NCBI RefSeq assembly: GCF_009765835.1 | Contig: NZ_LMUS01000001.1 | Location: 1,450,513-1,514,512 of the forward strand | DNA: 64,000 bases | From: Granulicella sp. L56 | GTDB taxonomy: Bacteria; Acidobacteriota; Terriglobia; Terriglobales; Acidobacteriaceae | Reading direction: 5' to 3' | The notes under the pieces: generated by a model | Told to the model about the DNA's origin: nothing | The model's database searches: none | The model's input: only the letters and a program-made list of their open reading frames with translations | In this document: in pieces, positions 9,903 to 16,974 of the stretch | Layout: each line of letters opens with the position of its first letter | How positions within the stretch are numbered: the first letter of the stretch is position 1 | Translations under genes and position numbers: made by a program

Positions 9903-11195
9903 CTAAAGGCCAAAGGCGCTGCGAACTGCAGCCAGCGCCATGGCAATCTCGGCATCACCATGAGCGGTTGAGACAAATGCGGCCTCGAACTGCGAGGGTG
10001 GCAGCCAGATTCCCTGCTCCATCATGGAGCGGTGAAAATGGCCAAAGGCTTCGGTATCAGAAGTCGCTGCGCTGGCGAAGTCGGTCACGGCGTTCGGCGT
10101 AAAGAACAAGGTGAACATCGAGCCTACGCGGTTTACCGTGAGCGAGACCCCTGCTTCGCGGGCGATGGCGGCAACGCCTTCTGCGATGGCGGTCGTCGTT
10201 TTTTCAAGCAATGGATAGATTGTGTCCTGCTTTGCGATCAGCTCCTGCAAGGTGGCGATTCCTGCAGCCATTGCCAGCGGATTTCCACTGAGCGTTCCGG
10301 CCTGATAGACCGGGCCAAGCGGCGCGAGGTAGTCCATGATGTCGGCGCGGCCACCGAAGGCTCCGCAGGGCAGACCGCCGCCGATGATCTTGCCCAGCGT
10401 GGTGAGGTCGGGAGTGATGCCGTAGAGCTGCTGCGCTCCGCCGAGCGAGAGACGGAAGCCCGTCATCACCTCGTCGAGGATGAGCAATGCACCGTTCTTC
10501 TTCGTCAGCGCGCGCAGGCCTTCGAGATAGCCGGGCGCCGGAGCAATGGTTCCGGCATTACCGACGACCGGCTCCACGATGACACAGGCGATTGCGTCAG
10601 GATACGCAGCAAATGTCGCCTCGACCGCAGCCAGGTCGTTGAAGGGCAGCGCCAGCGTATGCTGCGCCGTCTCGGCCGGAACGCCTGCCGAGCCGGGAAT
10701 ACCCAGCGTCGCCACACCGGAGCCAGCCTTGACCAGCATGGCGTCGGAGTGGCCGTGGTAGCAGCCTTCGAACTTGATGATGAAGTTGCGACCGGTAAAG
10801 CCGCGAGCAAGACGGATGGCGGACATGCAGGCTTCGGTGCCGGAGCTGACGAAGCGCAGCTTTTCGATCGAGGGAAAACATTGCGTCACCAACTCCGCCA
10901 GATCGGCCTCTGCCGCTGTGGACGCGCCAAAGCTGGCACCGCGCGCCGCCGCCTGCTGGATGGCTTCGACCACTGGTGGAAAGGCGTGGCCGAGGATCAT
11001 CGGCCCCCAGGAGCCGAAGAAGTCCAGGTAGCGATTGCCATCGGCGTCGAACAGGTAAGCGCCCTCGGCACGGGTCACAAAGGGAGGTTCCCCACCAACC
11101 GCACGGAACGCGCGGACAGGCGAATCAACGCCTCCGGGAAGAAGTTTTTCTGCTCGTTGTTGCAACTGGCGGGATTTGACGTGAGAAATGGGCAT
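9903..11195 (-). CDS. hemL: Glutamate-1-semialdehyde 2,1-aminomutase
   Basis: PLP enzyme that converts glutamate-1-semialdehyde to 5-aminolevulinate, the second step of the C5 route to heme. Typical HemL sequences are [62 protein letters not shown] and [17 protein letters not shown], where the Lys is the PLP Schiff-base residue. The length of about 430 residues is normal. The ATG at 11195 ([13 protein letters not shown]) matches where family members begin; the upstream ATG at 11228 adds 11 residues. It is divergent from purM. The later heme genes hemE, hemH and hemG lie near 60-64 kb. Confidence 0.95.
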   Translation of the reverse strand: MPISHVKSRQLQQRAEKLLPGGVDSPVRAFRAVGGEPPFVTRAEGAYLFDADGNRYLDFFGSWGPMILGHAFPPVVEAIQQAAARGASFGASTAAEADLAELVTQCFPSIEKLRFVSSGTEACMSAIRLARGFTGRNFIIKFEGCYHGHSDAMLVKAGSGVATLGIPGSAGVPAETAQHTLALPFNDLAAVEATFAAYPDAIACVIVEPVVGNAGTIAPAPGYLEGLRALTKKNGALLILDEVMTGFRLSLGGAQQLYGITPDLTTLGKIIGGGLPCGAFGGRADIMDYLAPLGPVYQAGTLSGNPLAMAAGIATLQELIAKQDTIYPLLEKTTTAIAEGVAAIAREAGVSLTVNRVGSMFTLFFTPNAVTDFASAATSDTEAFGHFHRSMMEQGIWLPPSQFEAAFVSTAHGDAEIAMALAAVRSAFGL

Positions 11196-11335
11196 CTGCT
11201 TCAGTATAAAAGCCGAAACAAAAGACAAACGAAGGCTGTTTTATAGGGACTTATCCTCATCCTGCTAGACTGAAACTCTTCATATTCAAGCGATAATAAC
11301 CATGGAGCACGACTTTGCCGGACGAGGCTTTCCCT

Positions 11336-12532
11336 ATGCACGCCACAACACTAACGGATGAAACCGCGCCGGACCAGCGGTCAACAGGGCTAGCTGCCGC
11401 GGAACCTTCTGCCGCGGCCAAGGCAGACCGCAAGAGAGGCACAGCCTCAAAAAAATCGGCCAAAGCGACGGAGCCCGCCGGAAAGCGCATCTCGACCGCG
11501 AAGAAAAGCATTAGCTACGCTGATGCGGGCGTCGATATCACCAGCGCCGAGCGCAGCAAACAGCGCATCAAGATGCTGGCGCGCAAGACCTTTAACCGGC
11601 AGGTACTCAGCGAGATCGGCGGCTTCGGCGGCCTGTTCGCGCTCGATCTGGAGAAGTATCCTAATCCCGTGCTGGTATCAAGCGCCGACGGCGTAGGCAC
11701 CAAGCTCAAAGTTGCCTTCGAACTGGGCATTCACCATACGGTCGGTCAGGACCTCGTCAACCACTGCGTCAACGACATCGCCGTGCAGGGCGCGACACCG
11801 CTGTTCTTCCTCGATTACCTCGCCACCGGAAAGCTCGACAACGCCATCATCGAGACCGTAGTGCAAGGCATCAGCGAGGCCTGCCGCGCCAATGGCTGCG
11901 CTCTGATCGGCGGCGAGACGGCACAGATGCCGGGCTTCTATGCTGACGGCGAGTACGACCTGGCCGGAACCATCATCGGCGCGGTAAACCGCGACAAGAT
12001 CATCACCGGCGACACCATTCAGGTGGGGGATGTGCTGGTAGGGCTGCCGTCCAACGGGCTGCATACCAATGGATATTCGCTGGCGCGCAAGCTGCTGTTT
12101 GAAGAGGCAAAGTATTCGCCCGACCACTACGTCAACGAGCTGAAGGACAAGGCCGGAGCGGCGCTGATGCGCACCCATCGCAGCTATCTCGCCATCATCA
12201 AGAAGCTGACGGGAGCTGAGGTCGTCAGCGGCATGGCCCACATCACGGGCGGCGGCATTACAGAAAATCTGCCGCGCATTCTGCCCAAGGGCATGGGTGC
12301 TGTGGTCGATCTGGCGTCGTGGCAGGTGCCACCGCTGTTCGAGCATCTGCAGGCGCTGGGCAATGTGGAACAGGACGAGATGCTTCGCACCTTCAACATG
12401 GGCATCGGCCTGATCGCGGCGATTCCGGCGGAGAAAATCAAGAAGGCGAAGGCTATTCTGAACCGCGCCAACGAGCGGCATGTCATCATCGGGCGCGTCG
12501 TTCGCGGCGAGCGCAAGGTCAGCTACAACTAG
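11336..12532 (+). CDS. purM: Phosphoribosylformylglycinamidine cyclo-ligase (AIR synthetase)
   Basis: ATP-dependent closure of the imidazole ring, fifth step of de novo purine synthesis. The core begins at about residue 57 (ISYADAGVDI) and shows ADGVGTKLKVAFELG, VNDIAVQGATPLFFLDYLA, GGETAQMPGFY and GLPSNGLHTNGYSLAR. About 55 residues precede the usual PurM start. They are rich in Ala, Lys, Thr and Ser and are not part of the enzyme fold. The ATG at 11336 has GACGAGG 8 nt upstream; a TTG at 11315 is also in frame. An internal start nearer ISYADAG cannot be excluded. purN follows 113 nt downstream. Confidence 0.94.
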   Translation: MHATTLTDETAPDQRSTGLAAAEPSAAAKADRKRGTASKKSAKATEPAGKRISTAKKSISYADAGVDITSAERSKQRIKMLARKTFNRQVLSEIGGFGGLFALDLEKYPNPVLVSSADGVGTKLKVAFELGIHHTVGQDLVNHCVNDIAVQGATPLFFLDYLATGKLDNAIIETVVQGISEACRANGCALIGGETAQMPGFYADGEYDLAGTIIGAVNRDKIITGDTIQVGDVLVGLPSNGLHTNGYSLARKLLFEEAKYSPDHYVNELKDKAGAALMRTHRSYLAIIKKLTGAEVVSGMAHITGGGITENLPRILPKGMGAVVDLASWQVPPLFEHLQALGNVEQDEMLRTFNMGIGLIAAIPAEKIKKAKAILNRANERHVIIGRVVRGERKVSYN

Positions 12533-12645
12533 GTTTGAGTGCAGCGTAAGCGCAATCGGCGGCATCCAACACCATAGGCACCATCGGTGTGGTGCTTGCC
12601 GTGCATTCAACTTGACGCAGCATAACCAGATAAAAGAGGCTTGGA

Positions 12646-13254
12646 GTGAAACGGCTTGGAATCCTGCTATCCGGACGTGGGTCGAACTTTCTTTCGATTG
12701 CCAAGGCTATCAATGAACATCGCCTGTTGGGCGCGAAGATTGCGGTGGTGCTCTCGAACCGCGAAGACGCGGGCGGCCTCGATGCGGCGCGGGAGCTGAA
12801 GATTCCCGCCTTCTGCGTTCCTTCCGCCGGGCGCAAGCGGGCCGAACACGATGCGGAGATGGTGGCGCGGCTGCATCAGCATCGCGTCGATCTAGTCTGC
12901 CTGGCGGGCTACATGCGTGTGCTGACGGCGGATTTCGTGCGCGCTTTTCCTGACCGAATTCTCAATATTCACCCGTCGCTGCTGCCAGCTTTTCCCGGGC
13001 TCGATGCGCAGGGGCAGGCGCTGGAGTATGGCGCCAAGGTCGCGGGATGCACCGTGCACTTCGTCGACGAGGCGGTCGATCACGGCGTCATCATTCTGCA
13101 AAAGACGGTGCCGGTCAAAGACGAGGACACTGCCGAGACGCTGTCGGCGCGGGTGCTGCAACAGGAGCATGCTGCTTATCCCGAGGCGATTGCCCGCGTG
13201 CTCAGCGGCGAATACGCCTTCAGCGAGCGGCGCTACCTTCGCCGCCTTAAATAA
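12646..13254 (+). CDS. purN: Phosphoribosylglycinamide formyltransferase
   Basis: Transfers a formyl group from 10-formyl-THF to GAR, third step of purine synthesis. The formyltransferase fold is visible as RLGILLSGRGSNFLSIAKAI, VCLAGYMRVL, ILNIHPSLLPAFPG (catalytic Asn and His) and GCTVHFVDEAVDHGVII (catalytic Asp). The length of 202 residues is usual. It starts with GTG at 12646 with an AGAGG/GGAG site close upstream. It lies behind purM on the same strand and converges with the htrA gene, with a gap of only 9 nt. Confidence 0.95.
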   Translation: MKRLGILLSGRGSNFLSIAKAINEHRLLGAKIAVVLSNREDAGGLDAARELKIPAFCVPSAGRKRAEHDAEMVARLHQHRVDLVCLAGYMRVLTADFVRAFPDRILNIHPSLLPAFPGLDAQGQALEYGAKVAGCTVHFVDEAVDHGVIILQKTVPVKDEDTAETLSARVLQQEHAAYPEAIARVLSGEYAFSERRYLRRLK

Positions 13255-13263
13255 GGCCGCTGC

Positions 13264-14484
13264 TTAGGCCGGCTCTCCGGTCTGACTCTGCTGATCCTTC
13301 GCGTCGCTCAGCGTGACCTTCACATCCATACGCTTCTGGCCGCGGAAGATCGTCAGCGTGACAACGTCTCCAGCGTGATGGCTGTTCATCGCAGCGGAGA
13401 GATCCTGCGCGTTGGCGATGTCCTGTCCATCCATGCCGACGATCAAATCGCCGCCAATCATCACCGGAATGTTGCCCATATAGGCGCGCTGGGTGCCGCC
13501 GCGAAGACCAGCGCGGGCTGCCGCGCCACCGGGAATGACGTGGTCGATGAGGATGCCGTAGTTCGCAGGCAGGCCCAGTTGCTGGGCGATGTCAGGGCCG
13601 ATGGGCAGGGTCACGATATCGAGCGAAGGACGGCGCACATAGCCATACTTCTCGAAGTCGCTCAGGACGGCTTTGGCTGTGTCGATGGGAATGGCAAAGC
13701 CGACGCCGGAGCTTTGGTCCGCGCCGTTGCTGGCGATCATGGTGGTGATCCCGATGACCTCGCCGCGCGAGTTCAGGAGTGGGCCGCCGGAGTTTCCGGG
13801 ATTGACGGAGGCGTCGGTCTGAATGGCATCCTCAATGGGGTTCTGCTCCGGCCCGCGAATGGAGCGGATGGCGGAGATGATTCCGCGTGTCATGGTGCCC
13901 TGCAACCCGAACGGATTGCCGATGGCATAGACTCGCTGGCCTACGACCAGTCCTTGAGAAGAAGCTAGGGTTGCCGGGGTGAGGTTGGGCGCGTTGTCGA
14001 TCTTCAATAGCGCCAGATCGTGGCCTTTATCCACCGCAAGCACCCGGGCCTTGTAGGTGTGCTTGTTCGAGAGCTTCACTTCGACGCGCTGCGCATTGTT
14101 GATAACGTGATTGTTCGTGAGGATCAGGCCGTCCTTGTTGAGGATGAAGCCCGAGCCCTGGCCTTGCTGCGGCACCGGACCGTAGAAGAAGTCGAAGGCC
14201 ACCGCCGTTGACGTGATGTTGACGACCGATGGCAAAGCTTTCTTGTAGACGGCGATGTTCTGCTGCTCCTCTGAGTCAAAGGCAGGCGCTGCGGCGGCCT
14301 CCGTCAGTTCGAGCGTGCCCATGGGGCCTCTCACCATGGCAGGGCTCACATCGGGCGCTGTCGCTCTGGTGAAGACGTGATGCACCCAGGGCGCGAAGGC
14401 TCCGGAGGACGCGACGTGCGTCGTCAGATAGTAGAAGCCGGAGAGCAACAGAATGACCAGAAGAACGGGACGCAGTTTCATCAT
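13264..14484 (-). CDS. Membrane-anchored HtrA/DegS-type serine protease
   Basis: Periplasmic quality-control protease. One N-terminal hydrophobic anchor (VLLVILLLSGFYYLTTHV) is followed by a trypsin-like domain with the catalytic triad His in LTNNHVINN, Asp in KGHDLALLKID and Ser in NPGNSGGPLLN. A single C-terminal PDZ domain follows (HVIPGGAAARAGLRGG to ADVVTLTI-type strands). A single PDZ and a transmembrane anchor point to a DegS-like rather than DegP-like arrangement. The ATG at 14484 has AAGGG 6-7 nt upstream. It lies behind folD and coaE on the minus strand, 98 nt after coaE, possibly in the same transcript. Confidence 0.92.
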   Translation of the reverse strand: MMKLRPVLLVILLLSGFYYLTTHVASSGAFAPWVHHVFTRATAPDVSPAMVRGPMGTLELTEAAAAPAFDSEEQQNIAVYKKALPSVVNITSTAVAFDFFYGPVPQQGQGSGFILNKDGLILTNNHVINNAQRVEVKLSNKHTYKARVLAVDKGHDLALLKIDNAPNLTPATLASSQGLVVGQRVYAIGNPFGLQGTMTRGIISAIRSIRGPEQNPIEDAIQTDASVNPGNSGGPLLNSRGEVIGITTMIASNGADQSSGVGFAIPIDTAKAVLSDFEKYGYVRRPSLDIVTLPIGPDIAQQLGLPANYGILIDHVIPGGAAARAGLRGGTQRAYMGNIPVMIGGDLIVGMDGQDIANAQDLSAAMNSHHAGDVVTLTIFRGQKRMDVKVTLSDAKDQQSQTGEPA

Positions 14485-14582
14485 GGAGACCCTTGGTTCC
14501 TTTATGCCGAGCGTATCGGCTGTCTGCTGTAATTGTAGCGAGACGAGGCTGATTCAGCACGAGCAGCCGACGTGCGATATCT

Positions 14583-15236
14583 TTACCGTGCTGCGATGCG
14601 CAGAATCGGCCACAGTTGATCGACCTGCCATTCCAACTCGGTGACGGCGCCGTCGTTGGTGAGCACGTAGTCGCAGAGAGCCATCTTTTGCTCGTCCGGC
14701 ATCTGGCGGGCCAGCCTTCGCCGGGCCTCCTGCTCGAACTCCGCGATCTGTTCGGCTGACGGCGTTGTGTCACCGATACACCGGCTCACGAAGCGGGCAA
14801 TTTTTACGTCCTCGGGTGCCGTCACCAGAATGAGGCGGTCGAACCGCTGCTGCCAGTCCGCACCGTTGCCATGGGCTGCTTCGATGATCAATGCCGACTC
14901 GACCATTACCACCGCAGCAGGGTTGCGCCGTGCAATGTCTTCGACAAGTTCTCGCTGGCGCGCGATCACGGCGGGGTGGACGATTGCGTTCAGTTCGTCG
15001 GCCTTTCCTTCCGCAAAGGCGAGATTGGCCAGGGCGGGGCGGTCGAGCCGCCCGTCGGGCAGCACCACTTTGTCGCCGAAGTGGGAGACAATTTTTGTGT
15101 AGACGGCTTGACCCGGCTCCATCAGCTCGCGGCCGATTGCATCCGACTGCAGTACCTGCGCGCCGTGCGCGGCAAACAACTTCGCGGCAGTCGATTTGCC
15201 GCTCCCCAGACTGCCGGTGAGGCCTACGCGCAGCAT
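14583..15236 (-). CDS. coaE: Dephospho-CoA kinase
   Basis: Last step of coenzyme A synthesis: ATP-dependent phosphorylation of the 3'-OH of dephospho-CoA. The P-loop GLTGSLGSGKST is at the N-terminus, followed by LQSDAIGRELMEPGQ, HPAVIARQRELV, VMVESALIIEA and an RL-rich lid (FEQEARRRLARQMPDEQK). The ATG at 15236 (MLRVGLTG) has AAGGA 10 nt upstream and lies only 4 nt after the folD stop, so the two genes are translationally close. An upstream ATG at 15266 inside folD would add 10 residues and is less likely. Confidence 0.95.
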   Translation of the reverse strand: MLRVGLTGSLGSGKSTAAKLFAAHGAQVLQSDAIGRELMEPGQAVYTKIVSHFGDKVVLPDGRLDRPALANLAFAEGKADELNAIVHPAVIARQRELVEDIARRNPAAVVMVESALIIEAAHGNGADWQQRFDRLILVTAPEDVKIARFVSRCIGDTTPSAEQIAEFEQEARRRLARQMPDEQKMALCDYVLTNDGAVTELEWQVDQLWPILRIAAR

Positions 15237-15240
15237 ATCG

Positions 15241-16188
15241 CTAGTCCTTCTCTGCTGAGAGGCCACGGCGCAGCTTCGCCGCTGTCACCGTATTCTTCAT
15301 CAGCATCGCGATGGTCAAAGCCCCTACGCCGCCCGGAACCGGGGTGTACGCGCCAGAGACGGCGAAGGCTGCCGGATGGATGTCACCCACGACGACTGAG
15401 CCGCGCTTGGCAAAGGTGGCCGCTCGCACCGCATCGCCGGGAAAGAAGCCTTCGACCTCGGCGGCATCGGTTACCCGGTTGATGCCTACATCGATCAGCG
15501 TGGCTCCGGGCTTGACCATCTCCGCAGTGACATAACCGGGACGGCCAATCGCCGCCACCAGAAGATCTGCCTCGCGCGTGAACTCCGCAAGGTTCTTCGT
15601 CTTGCTGTGGCAGACCGTCACCGTAGCCGAGGCGTTGAGTAGCATCATCGCTGCAGGCTTGCCTACGATGTCCGAGCGGCCCACAACTACGGCATTTTGT
15701 CCGGCCACGGGAAGGTTGCTGCGCTTCAGAATCTCGATAATTCCGGCAGGAGTGCAGGGTGCCAGTCCAGGCTGGCCGCTTTGCAGACGACCCACATTCA
15801 CAGGGTGAAAGCCGTCGACATCCTTGTCGGGAGAAACCGCTTCGAGCAGGCGTTTGGTGTCTACATGTTTGGGCAGAGGCAGCTGGATGAGGATTCCGTC
15901 GATGTCCTCGCGGGCGTTCAGTTCGGCGACCAGCTCCAGCATCTCGTCGGTGGTGATGCTCTCCGGCGGAGTCAGCATTTCGCTGTAGATTCCCAGCTCG
16001 CCGCAGGTTTTTACCTTGCTGCGGACGTAGATCTGGGAGGCAGGGACCTCGCCCACAAGAATGACCGCGAGCCCCGGCGTGATTCCGCGAGCTGCAAGTT
16101 CCTTGACCTCAACTGCGACCTCGGCCTTGATCTGCCCGGCAATCGCGACGCCATCTAGAATTCGTGGAGTATTTGTCATCACCTTCAT
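15241..16188 (-). CDS. folD: Methylene-THF dehydrogenase / methenyl-THF cyclohydrolase
   Basis: Bifunctional cytosolic enzyme interconverting 5,10-methylene-THF and 10-formyl-THF, the donor used by PurN. Hallmarks are YVRSKVKTCGELGI (catalytic Lys), DGILIQLPLPKHVD, DKDVDGFHPVNVG, VVGRSDIVGKPAAMML and PVPGGVGALTIAML. The ATG at 16188 (MKVMTNTPRIL) or 16179 fits the family; a longer frame starts at 16260 but those residues are not enzyme-like. It is cotranscribed with coaE, whose start is 4 nt downstream of this stop. Confidence 0.95.
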   Translation of the reverse strand: MKVMTNTPRILDGVAIAGQIKAEVAVEVKELAARGITPGLAVILVGEVPASQIYVRSKVKTCGELGIYSEMLTPPESITTDEMLELVAELNAREDIDGILIQLPLPKHVDTKRLLEAVSPDKDVDGFHPVNVGRLQSGQPGLAPCTPAGIIEILKRSNLPVAGQNAVVVGRSDIVGKPAAMMLLNASATVTVCHSKTKNLAEFTREADLLVAAIGRPGYVTAEMVKPGATLIDVGINRVTDAAEVEGFFPGDAVRAATFAKRGSVVVGDIHPAAFAVSGAYTPVPGGVGALTIAMLMKNTVTAAKLRRGLSAEKD

Positions 16189-16252
16189 GGTATCGCGACC
16201 AGCGATGCCCCAAATTCGCGGCAATCGCTGAGATGGGAGAATGGATAGGAAG

Positions 16253-16417
16253 ATGAGCATAAAGCCCCTGACCGCCGAAGATCTCAGATGGATAGTCTGT
16301 CCCGTCTGTCACCAGCCACTGGAACTTCAACCCAAGAGCGCCGACTGCACCGGCTGCCATCGACGCTATCCGCTGATTGACGGTATCCCTGTTTTGCTGG
16401 CAGATCGCGCTCTCTAA
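16253..16417 (+). CDS. Trm112-like zinc-ribbon small protein
   Basis: A 54-residue protein: ATG at 16253, TAA at 16415-16417, with AGGA 6 nt upstream. It shows two CxxC pairs, CPVCH at residues 16-20 and CTGCHRRYP at 32-40, followed by LIDGIPVLLADRAL. This is the pattern of the Trm112p-like/UPF0434 (YcaR) family, whose eukaryotic member is a zinc-binding activator of methyltransferases. The role in bacteria is not settled. It is divergent from folD, with the two starts 64 nt apart. It is too short for routine ORF calling, so it is easily missed. Confidence 0.82.
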   Translation: MSIKPLTAEDLRWIVCPVCHQPLELQPKSADCTGCHRRYPLIDGIPVLLADRAL

Positions 16418-16605
16418 CTGGCACGATCGATGGAACTTCCCGTTGCGTTCTCGCGTATTGCAAGAAGACGGTTCGAATCGCAATGATGCATTTTCCCCGG
16501 ATTCGCAGAGAGCTTCGCAACATTTGTTCGTTTTTTGCATCATATAAATGGGAAGTAAATTGATGGCGAGTCCGTAGAGCCTGTCATTGAGAGAGGAGGA
16601 AAGAG

Positions 16606-16854
16606 ATGATCACAGACATGCAGAAGACGCGGATCGAACAGTTTCCAGCGGCTGACCTTAACGGTCTTCGCGAAGAGCTAAGAAAATCGAGCCTTGATTC
16701 CTGGCAGTCCGCAGACCTCATCAGCAGCTTCCTCTCGGGACGTGGTTATGGCGTTTCTACCGATGCTGCGCGAATTGCAGCGTCGCGCATCGAATCCGTC
16801 GGCTCGTTGCAGTTGATGCAGGAAGAGCTTGAGAAGCTTGCGCTGGTAATGTAA
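16606..16854 (+). CDS. Small hypothetical protein, 82 residues
   Basis: Reads MITDMQKTRIEQFPAADL...LMQEELEKLALVM. The ribosome binding site GAGGAGG 7-8 nt upstream of the ATG is very strong and an intrinsic terminator follows, so this is a well-delimited single gene. The protein is charged, predicted helical, has no signal peptide, membrane segment or cysteine, and the C-terminal half looks amphipathic. I do not recognise a family. It lies between the Trm112-like gene and ppc, apparently as its own transcript. Confidence 0.7.
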   Translation: MITDMQKTRIEQFPAADLNGLREELRKSSLDSWQSADLISSFLSGRGYGVSTDAARIAASRIESVGSLQLMQEELEKLALVM

Positions 16855-16881
16855 TTCGTACCTCAACGCTAATTTTCTGGG

Positions 16882-16910
16882 AAAAGCGCCAAAACATGGG
16901 CGCTTTTTTT
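16882..16910 (+). terminator. Intrinsic terminator after the 82-residue protein
   Basis: AAAAGCGCC, an 8-nt loop (AAAACATG), then GGCGCTTTT followed by a run of seven T in total. It starts 28 nt after the stop codon at 16854. A classical rho-independent terminator. Confidence 0.88.
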
Positions 16911-16974
16911 ATTGGTGCTGGCTTGGCATGGGCAGTCTTACCCTTCTTGCCCATGATTGATTTATCGTTGAATC

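Noticed and set aside
10032..11246. 404-codon frame on the plus strand
   Set aside because: Antisense to hemL; long only because of codon bias in a GC-rich gene; no domain pattern.
11678..12610. 310-codon minus-strand frame
   Set aside because: Antisense to purM; no motif or ribosome binding site.
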